DNA of 64,000 nucleotides from Faucicola sp902506225 (GCA_902506225.1 LR733345.1:558001-622000), one strand, 5' to 3'. Shown: positions 15,663 through 24,793, counted from the first letter of the stretch. Notes: generated from the letters alone by a model not told the origin. Program-made: numbers and translations.

Positions 15663-16382
15663 ATGCAAACTGTACTCACCGCCTACGCTGAGCAAGGTAT
15701 CAAACTTGCGATTGAAAGCAAACGGGTCAAACATATCAACTTTCGTATCAAATCGATTGATGAAGCACCGTTTACCAGCTTGCTCAGCGTGTCTTACCCC
15801 ATGCGTATGCCACAACACCTGCTGATGCAATCGCTTCAACATCGCCTTGCATGGGCAATCGACTGCCAGCAAAAACAACGAAAACTCAAAGAACTTACAC
15901 CCAAAAAACCTGCCTATATCAATGATGTCAAAGATTTGGCAAATTTGACCCTTGAAAGCAACATTTATTTTGAAGGGCAACAGGTTGCGCTTAAAGACTT
16001 ATTGTTAAAGCACCACATAAAACCAAGCGAGCTGGCGCGATTGGATGTTGGCAAAACCTTACGCCATATTTATAAATTTTGGCTCACTCAATTTATCCAA
16101 AATCGCCAAGCATTTTGGCAAGACAAAGTAGGCAAATCCGCCAATAGCATCACGCCCTATACCATGAAGACCCGATGGGGCAGTTGTAGCACCCAAGCCA
16201 AAACCATTCGCTTGTCCGTTTGGCTGGCGCAATTCCCGCCAGACTGCGCGGATTATGTGTTGGTGCATGAGCTTTGTCATCTGATTGAGCCCAATCATTC
16301 GGCACGATTTTGGGCGCAGGTGGCACGAGTTATGCCAGATTATCAACTGTGGCATCAGCAATTAAAATTTGGCGAGCTGTAA
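15663..16382 (+). CDS. YgjP-type zinc metallopeptidase-like protein (DUF45)
   Basis: Predicted zinc-dependent metallopeptidase of the YgjP/DUF45 (M48-related) family, 239 aa. The segment MKTRWGSCS is the family hallmark, followed by HELCHLIEPNH with His202, Glu203, His206 and a third candidate ligand His212, and then ARFW. The N-terminal half is a divergent substrate-binding region. It begins 12 bp after the PH-domain gene; an in-frame TTG right after that stop is an alternative start. Confidence 0.85.
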   Translation: MQTVLTAYAEQGIKLAIESKRVKHINFRIKSIDEAPFTSLLSVSYPMRMPQHLLMQSLQHRLAWAIDCQQKQRKLKELTPKKPAYINDVKDLANLTLESNIYFEGQQVALKDLLLKHHIKPSELARLDVGKTLRHIYKFWLTQFIQNRQAFWQDKVGKSANSITPYTMKTRWGSCSTQAKTIRLSVWLAQFPPDCADYVLVHELCHLIEPNHSARFWAQVARVMPDYQLWHQQLKFGEL

Positions 16383-16401
16383 TTATTAGAGTCAAAAAAA
16401 G

Positions 16402-16420
16402 CTATCTCGCTATGAGATAG
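16402..16420. repeat. Inverted repeat after the YgjP-like gene
   Basis: CTATCTC-GCTAT-GAGATAG is a perfect 7-bp hairpin 20 bp past the stop. A-run precedes it, but no clear T-run follows on the plus strand, so its use as a terminator is doubtful. Confidence 0.4.
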
Positions 16421-16440
16421 GGTTGTGTTAGCCGTAAAAG

Positions 16441-16471
16441 TTGCAAATTCCTAAAATCAATCTGCTAAAAT
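16441..16471 (+). promoter_or_regulatory. Putative promoter of the M61 peptidase gene
   Basis: TTGCAA (16441–16446) and an extended -10 TGCTAAAAT (16463–16471) lie about 50 bp before the ATG. The 19-bp spacer is long. The same extended -10 pattern recurs elsewhere in this window. Confidence 0.4.
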
Positions 16472-16519
16472 GTAACCCTATTTCAATTTTCAAATATAAT
16501 CACTAAAAAGCTGATAAAA

Positions 16520-18316
16520 ATGTCCCAAATTCATTACCAATTCGATTTTAAAAAATTTCGTGAACACCTTGTCGATGTCACGCTTATATTTACTGCGGAC
16601 AACGACGACCCAATCGTTTGGCTACCTGCTTGGATTGCGGGCAGTTATATGATTCGAGAATTTAGCAAACATATTACGGCAGTCACCGCCACCATTCATC
16701 ACCCCAACGCCAAGAGCAATCAACGGCTTAAAAAACTGGATAAAAACCACTGGCAAATCCACGCCAAACAAGGCGACCGCATTAGCGTCACTTATGAAGT
16801 CTATGCTTATGACTTATCGGTGCGTGGGGCGTATGTCGATGAAACTCGCCTGTACGGCAACTTCACCTCCCTAGCATTAGCGGTACAAGGGCAAGAAAAC
16901 CAAGCGATTAAAGCCGAACTCATTTGCCCGCAAGACTTTTATGAGGTAAACGGTGTGGAAGTCAGCCTAGCTACCGCCTTACCGGAAAAAATGCACCAGC
17001 AAGCCAAACAAACCATCTATCAGCTAACTGCCGACCACTACGAGCAACTCACCGACAGCCCGTTTGAAATCGCCGAGCAAGACGAATTTTGGTTCGATGT
17101 AAAAAGTGGCGAAAACAGCATTGCCCACCGATTTGTGATTTCTGGCGTGCAGCACAGCGACCTTGAACGGCTAGAAACTGACCTTAGCAAAATTTGTCAA
17201 AGCTATGTCGATTGGCTCGGTGATACGCCATTTGATGATTATCTGTTTATGACCATGGCGACTTCAAGCGACTATGGCGGGCTTGAGCACCTTGCTAGTA
17301 CCAGTTTAATTACCCCACGAGATGACCTACCCACATTTTTTGAACAAGCTGAGCCAAGCGAGAGTTATCAACGCTTTTTGGGTTTGTGTAGCCATGAATA
17401 TTTTCATGCGTGGTGGGTTAAAACCGTGCGTCCCGAAGTTTTTTTAACCGCTAACTTTAACCAAGAGACTTACACCACCTTGCTATGGGTGTTTGAAGGA
17501 TTTACCAGTTATGTGGATGATTTTATGCTACAAAAAAGCGGGGTTATTTCGCAAGATAGCTATCTGAAGCTGCTTGCTGAACAAATCAATCGCTACTATC
17601 AAACCCACGGACGCGCCTTGCAAAGCGTGGCAGAATCAAGCTTTGATGCGTGGATAAAGCTATATCGTAGCGATGAGAACACCGCCAATGCCGGGATAAG
17701 CTACTACAACAAAGGCGCGCTGGTGGCGTTATGTTTAGATTTGACTTTGATAAACCATGGTAAACGTATTTTTGATGTGATAAAAGTTTTTTATGACAAA
17801 GCCAAAGCCCAAGATAATCGCCGTTTTGGTATGACGGACGCCAATCTAGATGACGTCATGAATGAATGCTTACCCAAAGACGTTTGGCAAGATTTTAGAG
17901 CCAATTATATCGATGGCACGACAGAATTACCGCTATTTGAACTGTTGTCAGAACGGGGTGTGAGTATTGAACAAAAAGACGATGATATTACTTGGGGCAT
18001 CAAATATATGAGCGAGCCTACGGGGTTAAAAGTGCAACGTGTTGTGCGAAATAGCCAAGCCGCTGCTGCAGGGATTTCTGCTAATGATGTCATCGTGGCA
18101 ATTGATGGGTTAAAGGCGAGCGAAAAATGGCTCAAATCCACGGCTAAAACCCAAACAATTAGTGAAGATACGGCCGTGTGTCATGTATTTCGCCGCGATG
18201 AGCTGCTCGTGCTTGAAGTGCCACCCGTGAGTGACGTGCATGTTAAACAACCGCAAATATGGACGCTGACAGCAGGCGATACGATAAAATTAGACCATTG
18301 GCTTGAATGGAAATAA
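16520..18316 (+). CDS. M61 family glycyl aminopeptidase with PDZ domain
   Basis: Zinc metallopeptidase of the M61 family, 598 aa. The N-terminal beta domain is followed by the catalytic domain with HEYFHAWWVKTVRP (His292, Glu293, His296), and WVFEGFTSYVDDFML supplies the Glu ligand. A PDZ domain occupies about residues 495–585 (GLKVQRVVRNSQAAAAGISANDVIVAIDG region). No signal peptide is visible, so it is probably cytoplasmic. It is monocistronic. Confidence 0.9.
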   Translation: MSQIHYQFDFKKFREHLVDVTLIFTADNDDPIVWLPAWIAGSYMIREFSKHITAVTATIHHPNAKSNQRLKKLDKNHWQIHAKQGDRISVTYEVYAYDLSVRGAYVDETRLYGNFTSLALAVQGQENQAIKAELICPQDFYEVNGVEVSLATALPEKMHQQAKQTIYQLTADHYEQLTDSPFEIAEQDEFWFDVKSGENSIAHRFVISGVQHSDLERLETDLSKICQSYVDWLGDTPFDDYLFMTMATSSDYGGLEHLASTSLITPRDDLPTFFEQAEPSESYQRFLGLCSHEYFHAWWVKTVRPEVFLTANFNQETYTTLLWVFEGFTSYVDDFMLQKSGVISQDSYLKLLAEQINRYYQTHGRALQSVAESSFDAWIKLYRSDENTANAGISYYNKGALVALCLDLTLINHGKRIFDVIKVFYDKAKAQDNRRFGMTDANLDDVMNECLPKDVWQDFRANYIDGTTELPLFELLSERGVSIEQKDDDITWGIKYMSEPTGLKVQRVVRNSQAAAAGISANDVIVAIDGLKASEKWLKSTAKTQTISEDTAVCHVFRRDELLVLEVPPVSDVHVKQPQIWTLTAGDTIKLDHWLEWK

Positions 18317-18317
18317 C

Positions 18318-18346
18318 TTGCAAAAACAATAGAAAAACTGTAAAAT
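18318..18346 (+). promoter_or_regulatory. Promoter of rpmE2
   Basis: TTGCAA (18318–18323), a 17-bp spacer and TAAAAT (18341–18346) form a good sigma-70 promoter 140 bp before the rpmE2 ATG, leaving a long leader. No clear Zur box was recognised by eye. Confidence 0.55.
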
Positions 18347-18485
18347 TCGGCTTCCAATTTTATCAATCCATCCTGTGTTGGCTTTAATCGGTTGGGTGTT
18401 TGGATGAATTTTTAGCAAAATAAACATTCATGCCACGCATACTAACTGCAGACCAAAGGGCAGGATAATGACTAGAGACCTAACC

Positions 18486-18746
18486 ATGCGCGCAGATATC
18501 CATCCAGCTTATCAAGAAGTTTTATTCCACGACACCAACGCTGACGTTTACTTTTTAACTCGCTCGACTATCAAATCAAAAGTAACTCGCGAATACGAAG
18601 GTAAAGAATACCCATACGTCGCACTCGATATTTCAAGTGCCTCACACCCATTCTATACCGGCGAACAACGTAAAACCCAAAACGAAGGTCGTGTGGCAAG
18701 CTTCAACAAACGTTTCGGCGCATTTGCAGGTCGTAACAAAAAATAA
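18486..18746 (+). CDS. rpmE2: 50S ribosomal protein L31, type B
   Basis: The 86-aa protein MRADIHPAYQEVLFHD… has the type B L31 features: no CxxC zinc motif, HPFYTGEQ and FNKRFGAF near the end. Type B L31 commonly replaces the zinc-binding paralogue under zinc limitation, but whether a zinc form also exists in this genome cannot be seen. The start at 18486 fits homologues; an in-frame ATG at 18468 with a very close AGGA would add six residues. A terminator follows. Confidence 0.92.
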   Translation: MRADIHPAYQEVLFHDTNADVYFLTRSTIKSKVTREYEGKEYPYVALDISSASHPFYTGEQRKTQNEGRVASFNKRFGAFAGRNKK

Positions 18747-18764
18747 GTTTAATCGCTTATTATT

Positions 18765-18796
18765 AAAAACCCTTTGCAACTGCGAAGGGTTTTTTA
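18765..18796 (+). terminator. Intrinsic terminator of rpmE2
   Basis: AACCCTT / AAGGGTT stem with a 10-nt loop followed by a run of T, 20 bp after the rpmE2 stop. Confidence 0.88.
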
Positions 18797-18841
18797 TTGG
18801 ATAAAATGGGGCAATACTGGACAATCCCTAACAATACGCCA

Positions 18842-18869
18842 TAAAAAAGCCCACCGAAGTGAGCTTTTC
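18842..18869 (-). terminator. Intrinsic terminator of rppH
   Basis: On the minus strand AGCTCAC-TTCG-GTGGGCT forms a stem with a TTCG tetraloop, followed by TTTTTT. It lies 20 bp beyond the rppH stop. Confidence 0.85.
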
Positions 18870-18889
18870 TTGGGTTTATTTGTTTAGCT

Positions 18890-19408
18890 TTAATAGGAAT
18901 GAATTTTTACGTTTTTCGGTAGTAACAATTCTTTTTTGAGTGGCAACTGCGGTGACAACTCAAACAAGGCGCGGCGATATACATTACGTTTAAAAGCCAC
19001 CACTTGGTTAAGTGGATACCAGTAACTGACCCATTCCCAGCGGTCAAATTCAGGTTTTGCCGTATCAAAACGGATATGTTCTACATTGTTCTCATCTAGC
19101 TGGAGCAAAAACCATTTTTGTTTTTGTCCAATACACAAAGGATATTGTCCTTGTCGTACAAAACGTTTTGGCAACCGATAACGCAGCCAATTTTGGGTTT
19201 GTGACAACACTTTGACATGCTGAGGATACAATCCGACTTCTTCCCACAATTCTCGATACATTGCATCAAGCGGCGTTTCACCAAAATCAATGCCACCTTG
19301 TGGAAATTGCCAAGCATCGTGACCCACGCGTTTTGCCCACAGTACTTGTCCGTGTGTATTTGCCAAGATGATACCTACGTTGGCTCGAAAGCCGTCTGCA
19401 TCAATCAT
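18890..19408 (-). CDS. rppH: RNA pyrophosphohydrolase
   Basis: Nudix hydrolase that removes pyrophosphate from 5'-triphosphorylated mRNA, starting RNase E-dependent decay. The 172-aa protein begins MIDADGFRANVGIIL, as in E. coli RppH. The Nudix box is GIDFGETPLDAMYRELWEEVGL (GX5EX7REUXEEXGU). WEWVSYWYPLNQVV and FKRNVYRRAL are family blocks. The start at 19408 is used because it matches homologues and has AAGG upstream; a TTG at 19423 is less likely. Confidence 0.93.
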   Translation of the reverse strand: MIDADGFRANVGIILANTHGQVLWAKRVGHDAWQFPQGGIDFGETPLDAMYRELWEEVGLYPQHVKVLSQTQNWLRYRLPKRFVRQGQYPLCIGQKQKWFLLQLDENNVEHIRFDTAKPEFDRWEWVSYWYPLNQVVAFKRNVYRRALFELSPQLPLKKELLLPKNVKIHSY

Positions 19409-19751
19409 GACGATTACCTTCAATTTAATGGTTAAAATCGGCAGGTAATCACATTATCAAGTTTTTTGGGTCGCAAGGTTTACACATATCCTTGCAGACC
19501 ATTATTAAAGTTTTGGTCAATCAAATCATCGGGCATAAACCCATCTCTACCAACAGACGCTTATTTTATTATTATTACTAAAAAACATGGACAATGTAAT
19601 CACTGCCTTTATTACCCACTATTAAACCAGTTTTTATGTCAAAAGTGTAATGTTTATTTGCTATAAATTGTTTCACGGACATAAAAAGCGCATAATATCC
19701 CTTGATTTTATACAAAATATTTTTTAAAAATTATAAGCATCTGGGGATAGT
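19409..19751. other. Intergenic region between rppH and the OsmC gene
   Basis: 343 bp between divergent genes. It holds the promoters of both and the possible small zinc-ribbon frame at 19466–19666. No hairpin or repeat was recognised. Confidence 0.5.
19466..19666 (+). CDS. Possible small zinc-ribbon protein
   Basis: A 66-codon frame with a TTG start and no clear ribosome site. The C-terminal part contains two CxxC knuckles nine residues apart, CNHC and CQKC, as in small zinc ribbons. The N-terminal half is unremarkable. It may be a real small protein, a remnant of a longer gene, or chance; I cannot name a family. Confidence 0.3.
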   Translation: MGRKVYTYPCRPLLKFWSIKSSGINPSLPTDAYFIIITKKHGQCNHCLYYPLLNQFLCQKCNVYLL

Positions 19752-20198
19752 ATGAAAGCGACAGTAAATTGGTTAAAAAACGAAGACATTAATTTTGAAG
19801 CCGTGACCGAAAACGGCAATAAAATTATCATGGATTCAGCCGAAAAATTGGGTGCCAAACCCATGGAAATGGTTTTGATGGGGCTTGGCGGCTGTGCCAG
19901 TTATGATGTGGTCAGTATCCTGCAAAAAGCCCGTCAGGCGGTAAGCGATGTTGAGTGTCAGTTATCGGCTAAGCGTGCCGACACGATTCCTGCAGTATTT
20001 ACTGATATTCATTTGCATTTTGTGGTCAAAGGTAGCGCCATCAAAGAAGCGCAGGTTAAAAAAGCCATCGAGTTATCGGCAGAAAAATACTGCTCAGCCA
20101 GTCGTATGTTAGAAAATGGCGGGGTCAAAATCACCCATGACTATGAAATCATTGATGAAAAACCTAGTGAAATGACTAATGAAACGGTTAAAGGGTAG
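19752..20198 (+). CDS. OsmC family protein (YhfA-like)
   Basis: A 148-aa member of the OsmC/Ohr family, whose enzymes reduce organic hydroperoxides through two cysteines. Cys48 lies in MGLGGCASYDVV and Cys114 in EKYCSASRML, the expected pair. The sequence resembles the YhfA branch, whose substrate is less clear. Start ATG. The MAPEG gene follows after 11 bp, so the two are probably one operon. Confidence 0.88.
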   Translation: MKATVNWLKNEDINFEAVTENGNKIIMDSAEKLGAKPMEMVLMGLGGCASYDVVSILQKARQAVSDVECQLSAKRADTIPAVFTDIHLHFVVKGSAIKEAQVKKAIELSAEKYCSASRMLENGGVKITHDYEIIDEKPSEMTNETVKG

Positions 20199-20209
20199 GG
20201 AATAACGGT

Positions 20210-20632
20210 ATGTTTTCCTATTTGAGTGCTGTCCCTGCTACCAATAGCAGTGTGGTGCTGGCAATGATGGTTGCCAGTTTATTGCCCTTGGTGTTTGCGA
20301 TATTGGCAAAAGTCTTTGGCGGATTTAAAAGCAAAGACAATGCCAATCCGCGCGAGTTTTTGGGTAAACAAACGGGCGCGGCAGCCCGTGCCCATGCCGC
20401 CCAGCAAAATAGCTATGAAACCTTGCCGGTATTTTTGGCTGCGGTGATTGTGGCATTGCTATTTTTTGTACCGCTGTCAGTGGTGACCCAGTTGGCGTGG
20501 TTGTATGTGATATTACGGATTATTTATGGGTTGGCGTATATTGCCAATTGGGCAACTTTTCGCTCAATTATTTGGTCGCTTAGCCTCGCCTGTCCGCTGA
20601 TGTTGTTTTATTTAGCGATACGATTGAGCTAA
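20210..20632 (+). CDS. MAPEG family membrane protein
   Basis: A 140-aa inner-membrane protein with about four hydrophobic helices. The segment between helices 1 and 2 (NPREFLGKQTGAAARAHAAQQNSYETLPVF) holds the MAPEG signature, with R-A-x-x-A-x-x-N-x-x-E. Eukaryotic members use glutathione in eicosanoid metabolism; bacterial roles are mostly unknown. It is paired with an OsmC gene, which suggests a link to peroxide or thiol stress, an inference from position. Its stop lies 4 bp from the convergent dus gene. Confidence 0.8.
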   Translation: MFSYLSAVPATNSSVVLAMMVASLLPLVFAILAKVFGGFKSKDNANPREFLGKQTGAAARAHAAQQNSYETLPVFLAAVIVALLFFVPLSVVTQLAWLYVILRIIYGLAYIANWATFRSIIWSLSLACPLMLFYLAIRLS

Positions 20633-20636
20633 TTTG

Positions 20637-21650
20637 CTATGAGCAATCGCCAGCTTGGGATTGTGCTTGCAACATCGCAACAATGGTCTCAAGCTGTTTT
20701 TGTTTTTTGACCGTTTGCCAAAGCTCATTGGCTTCTTCATAGCCTTGGGTCAACATGCCAAGCCACTGTTTGTAACGTCCCACCAGCATATTGTCGCTAC
20801 GGGCATGTCCTTGCAAAAACGCAATTTGTAGCTTAAGTAGCGCTTGCCAAGCCATATTTTCTGCCCTGTCACCTTTATCCATCGCTTTGATTTGATTGAC
20901 TAAGTCAGGTCGAGTGACCGCACCACGTCCGAGCATGATATGTGGGGTGTTGGCTTGTTTGCGGCAACGCATGGCTTGCTCAGTCTGCCAAATTTCGCCA
21001 TTGGCAATAATCGGTAAGCTTAACCGCTGCGTCAGGGGCGCGATTAACTCCCAATAAGCTGGGGGTTTATAGCCTTGGGTTTTGGTACGGGCATGGATAG
21101 TCAGCCAACTGGCATTGGCTGATTGCACCGCATCGCCGATTTCTTGGGTGAGTGAGGTATCTTCATAGCCGAGTCGGATTTTTGCTGATACAGGCGTATC
21201 CGATGGCACGGCTTGGCGTACTGCCTGGATGATTTGGTACAGGGTTTCAGGTTCGGTGAGCAATACCGAGCCACCGCGGTGACTATTGACAGTTTTAGCA
21301 GGGCAACCAAAGTTAATATCAATGGCTAACGCACCAAGCTCGACCGCTTTGACGGCATTACCTGCCATCAAGTCGGGCTCACTGCCCAATAACTGTACAT
21401 GTACTGGCGTGCCGTGAATGGTCTTGCCTTTTAAACTATCCTCATGCAAAAGTTCGGGTACAAATTTATAAAACACATGCGCGGGCAGGACGTGCTGGGT
21501 GACGCGAATAAACTCACTCACCGTCCAGTCGTAATGCCCGATACTGGTTAAAATATCCCGCATCAATGGGTCGGTCAGTCCTTCCATCGGCGCAAGGACA
21601 ATTTGCGGCTGGGTAAAATCGGGGCTAAACTGCGATAAGTGACTAGCCAT
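20637..21650 (-). CDS. dusC: tRNA-dihydrouridine synthase (DusC-like)
   Basis: FMN- and NADPH-dependent enzyme that reduces uridine to dihydrouridine in the tRNA D-loop. The 337-aa protein begins with the flavin-binding LAPMEGLTD, then has DINFGCPAKTVNSHRGGSVLL with the catalytic Cys, and VSAKIRLGYED and TIHARTKTQGY. The EFIRVT segment and overall pattern favour the DusC branch (U16) over DusA or DusB, with moderate certainty. It overlaps the upstream helicase gene by 8 bp, so it is translationally coupled to it. Confidence 0.88.
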   Translation of the reverse strand: MASHLSQFSPDFTQPQIVLAPMEGLTDPLMRDILTSIGHYDWTVSEFIRVTQHVLPAHVFYKFVPELLHEDSLKGKTIHGTPVHVQLLGSEPDLMAGNAVKAVELGALAIDINFGCPAKTVNSHRGGSVLLTEPETLYQIIQAVRQAVPSDTPVSAKIRLGYEDTSLTQEIGDAVQSANASWLTIHARTKTQGYKPPAYWELIAPLTQRLSLPIIANGEIWQTEQAMRCRKQANTPHIMLGRGAVTRPDLVNQIKAMDKGDRAENMAWQALLKLQIAFLQGHARSDNMLVGRYKQWLGMLTQGYEEANELWQTVKKQKQLETIVAMLQAQSQAGDCS

Positions 21651-23127
21651 AAATCACCTTTTTATCTTTGAGTCCGTGAATCAAATCTTGAATATTAAAA
21701 ATATCCAAATTTACCTTGGCGCGCGTACAGGCGACATACAGCAGTCGCAATTCTTCGGGGGAGATTTTTACCGCCTGAGAAGTCACATCATAATAAAAAT
21801 CATTGTCAATTTGCACCCGTGACCATTCCAACCCTTTGGCTTTATGTGCGGTAGAAATGATATAGTCGGCTTTGTCCAGTGTAGTTAAGCTATTGATCGC
21901 TTGGTTTAGCGTTTCGGTGCCATGTTCATCGACCAATTTGACGAGGGTTTTTAAATCGCTGCCTTCGCTCGTCTCGCTATAATCCTGCACGTCGCGCCAA
22001 TTATTAAAGTAGGCAAGCTCAGGCACACCATATGCCGCTTGTCCTTTTTTTAGGCGTTCGGCAGATTGACTAAATTTGAGCAAACGCTCTGTATCGGCTT
22101 GTAGCGCAACTTTATGTCCCATTTTAAGCCCAGATAACAGATTGACCATCGCACTGGCATTGGTACGGCAAAGAATGGCATCTTTTCGACCATGCACCAT
22201 ACTTTTGCCTAAGGTAGACGCCATGGCAGGATTACCGCGCAGTGGCACTTCCTCTTGTAGCGCTTTTAAAAAACCATTCGCCACCTCAGCAATTTGGTCG
22301 CCAAAACGAAACGATTGGGTGAGCAAGGTTTGGGGTAGCGGCAGGCGCTTCATGGCATTGACAGCGCCGCGCCATTCATAAATTTGCTGATGCGCGTCAC
22401 CCACATAGATAACTTGGTTGGGCTGATTGGACAAAATCCCCATCATCAAGGGGTCGGCATCTTGCGCTTCATCAAATAAGATAAAATCCGCAGGAATCAC
22501 CGGTTTGGATAGCGCCCAGAGTTTAAGATAAATATCATGCCCAATCCCCGCAGGGTGGCGCGGGTCAATCGACTGTTGCCAGCGCCGCTCTACATACGGG
22601 TATAAGGTATCGCGCAGCTGCTCAGCTTCACTGGCAACCAACCACTCAGGAAACTGCAAATGGCGCGGCGCAGGGTAACTGGCATGGGTACTACAAAACG
22701 TGCTCACCGCATCAGACACAAATCGCGCTTGTCGCTCTGGCGTTAAGGTCACAAACTGGCTTTTGCCTTCAATTTGGCGTTTAACTTGCACAGGGGTCAA
22801 CCCCAAATCTGAGGCGAGGCGACTGGGCGAAAAACGCGGTAGCTTCAACTTTGCGGTGATATCGCGAGCAGTATGACGAAATGCCAATGAGTGAAAAGTG
22901 CGACAGTCGACATGGTGGGGGAATTTACGCTGCGCTTCTGAAGCAATCGCTTTGTTAAATGCCAAATAAATCCCACGACCACGTAGCTGATTGCCAATCA
23001 GGTTAAGCGTGGTGGTTTTGCCAGCGCCGGCATACGCTACCACCTTAAACGATTGGCGCGTGAGTGCCATATCGACAGCTTGCTGCTGCTCGATAGTGGG
23101 ATGTTGGGCGTTAATGGGATTTGACAT
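21643..23127 (-). CDS. UvrD/FBH1-like superfamily 1 DNA helicase
   Basis: A 494-aa SF1A helicase. Visible motifs are the Walker A VVAYAGAGKTTTL (residues 33–45), AFNKAIASEAQRKFP (Ia), CRTFHSLAF, the Walker B FDEAQDADPLMM, GDAHQQIYEWRGAVNAM (III), QSFRFG (IV), ISTAHKAKGLEW (V) and LLYVACTRAK (VI). The layout resembles the shorter FBH1-like group rather than full-length UvrD or Rep. It probably acts in DNA repair or recombination. The ATG at 23127 is used. The downstream dus gene overlaps its end. Confidence 0.88.
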   Translation of the reverse strand: MSNPINAQHPTIEQQQAVDMALTRQSFKVVAYAGAGKTTTLNLIGNQLRGRGIYLAFNKAIASEAQRKFPHHVDCRTFHSLAFRHTARDITAKLKLPRFSPSRLASDLGLTPVQVKRQIEGKSQFVTLTPERQARFVSDAVSTFCSTHASYPAPRHLQFPEWLVASEAEQLRDTLYPYVERRWQQSIDPRHPAGIGHDIYLKLWALSKPVIPADFILFDEAQDADPLMMGILSNQPNQVIYVGDAHQQIYEWRGAVNAMKRLPLPQTLLTQSFRFGDQIAEVANGFLKALQEEVPLRGNPAMASTLGKSMVHGRKDAILCRTNASAMVNLLSGLKMGHKVALQADTERLLKFSQSAERLKKGQAAYGVPELAYFNNWRDVQDYSETSEGSDLKTLVKLVDEHGTETLNQAINSLTTLDKADYIISTAHKAKGLEWSRVQIDNDFYYDVTSQAVKISPEELRLLYVACTRAKVNLDIFNIQDLIHGLKDKKVIYG

Positions 23128-23204
23128 ACGCGATTTGCTAAAAGAAAAGTAGGCTATTTTAGCAAAATTTGGTAGTTTTTGCTGAACTTATACACGTTTG
23201 CTGA

Positions 23205-24050
23205 CTAAGATGATGCATCTTGTGCGGCTTGTTGGTCTTGGCCAATCAGCTGTTTTTCTTTGATGAGCAAACGAGCCATCACCAGTCCCAACTCAAACAA
23301 CAGCCACATCGGAATCGCTAGCATAATCATGGATAGCCCATCTGGCGGTGTCACCAATGCGGCAATACCAAAACAACCCACGATGATGTAACGGCGTTTT
23401 TGCGCCAAGCTATCCACCGTCACAACCCCAGCCAATACTAGTAGCAGCGTCAACACAGGAATCTCAAAGGTTGCCCCAAACACCAAAAACAGCTTGAGTA
23501 CAAAATTTAGATAGCTTTCGATATCGGTCATCGGTAGCACGTTGTCGGGGGAGAATTTGATAAAAAAAGCCAGCACGCTTTTGAGCACGACATAATAGGC
23601 AAACGCAATCCCCAGATAAAACAAAATCACCGATGACAATAGCACGGGTAGGGCGATACGTTTTTCATGCTTATACAGCCCTGGTGCGATAAACGACCAA
23701 ATTTGGTACAAAATATACGGCATCGCCAAGATAACAGCCAGATACAGCGTCAATTTAATCGGTGCCAAAAATGACGAGGTGATATCCGTTGCAATCATAG
23801 AAGAATTGACTGGCAACAACGCTGTTAACGGGGCGGAAAAAATATCGTAGATTTCTCGCGAAAAGCCCGCCAATGCCAAAAAAATCACCAAAACCGCCGC
23901 AAAACCGTGAATCAAATGACGGCGCAGTTCAATCAAATGTTCAGTGATAGGCATATCTACCAAAGTGTTGTCTTGCGACGCTTTATCATCTTTAGCTTGT
24001 TCAATGGCTAATTGTTCAGGCGTTTTTTTGGTTTTGATAAGCTTAATCAC
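23205..24050 (-). CDS. tatC: Twin-arginine translocase subunit TatC (GTG start)
   Basis: Core receptor of the Tat system that exports folded proteins across the inner membrane. The 281-aa protein has six hydrophobic helices and the family blocks ITEHLIELRRHLIH, IWSFIAPGLYKHEKR and FELPVL-like FEIPVLTLLLV. Its GTG start overlaps the tatB stop as GTGA, so translation is coupled. A charged N-terminal extension (residues 1–32) is longer than in E. coli. It is the last gene of tatABC. Confidence 0.95.
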   Translation of the reverse strand: MIKLIKTKKTPEQLAIEQAKDDKASQDNTLVDMPITEHLIELRRHLIHGFAAVLVIFLALAGFSREIYDIFSAPLTALLPVNSSMIATDITSSFLAPIKLTLYLAVILAMPYILYQIWSFIAPGLYKHEKRIALPVLLSSVILFYLGIAFAYYVVLKSVLAFFIKFSPDNVLPMTDIESYLNFVLKLFLVFGATFEIPVLTLLLVLAGVVTVDSLAQKRRYIIVGCFGIAALVTPPDGLSMIMLAIPMWLLFELGLVMARLLIKEKQLIGQDQQAAQDASS

Positions 24051-24793
24051 TGGGCAACTCCACCCAAACTTGGCAATTGGTGCAGTAGAGGATCGGCTTG
24101 ATAATTGGGTAAAAACGGCGGATTGGGAAGACGTCTGACACGGTCATAATCACTGAGCAAAAACCAACGATAATACATTGGCTCAGTGGCAGCAAATAGC
24201 GCTTTATGTAAGTCTTTAGCCACTTCATCGGCTTCGACATCAGCCTCTAGACTCAGCAAATAATCGTCTGCTTTGGTTTCTGCTAGATAAGATTCGTCAG
24301 ATGGCTTGTCTAGTGAATTATCTAGTGGCTTGTTTGGTAGCAGCGCGATGGTATCCGTTGTTGGCTCAGCTAAATGATTGGGTGCTTCACGACTGGGTGG
24401 TTCATGACTGAGTGGTTCAGTGGGTAGGCTAACTGCGTTAGTATCATGACCAAGATTAGGGGTTGTATCAGCCGACTGGGTATTGTGAGCTTGAATCGAA
24501 GGCACTTTGCCATGTTGCTGTAGTTCGCTTACACTGCTGCGAAGGGCTTCCATCTCGCGCTTCATATCAACTTCAGCTTGGCGGATTTTTTCCAGCTCAA
24601 GCTGCATTTGCTTGCGCGTTTCGGCAAGATCAAGTTCAGCTTCAATTTCTGACTGCAACGTTGCAACCGTACGGCGGAATTTGGCATACCACTGACCTGC
24701 AGTACGCGCCGCTTGGGGGAGTTTTTCAGGGCCCAGCACAATCAGTGCAATCGCCCCAAATAACAGGAGTTCGGAGAAACCTATATCAAACAT
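24047..24793 (-). CDS. tatB: Sec-independent translocase protein TatB
   Basis: Tat component that, with TatC, recognises twin-arginine signal peptides. It has an N-terminal membrane helix with FDIGFSELLLFGAIALIVLGPEKLP (Glu at position 8 and the hinge GPEKLP), then an amphipathic and coiled-coil region to about residue 95. The 248-aa length exceeds E. coli TatB (171 aa) because of a long, variable, acidic tail rich in Pro, Thr and Asp. It is transcribed after tatA (54-bp gap) and overlaps tatC by 4 bp. Confidence 0.93.
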   Translation of the reverse strand: MFDIGFSELLLFGAIALIVLGPEKLPQAARTAGQWYAKFRRTVATLQSEIEAELDLAETRKQMQLELEKIRQAEVDMKREMEALRSSVSELQQHGKVPSIQAHNTQSADTTPNLGHDTNAVSLPTEPLSHEPPSREAPNHLAEPTTDTIALLPNKPLDNSLDKPSDESYLAETKADDYLLSLEADVEADEVAKDLHKALFAATEPMYYRWFLLSDYDRVRRLPNPPFLPNYQADPLLHQLPSLGGVAQ

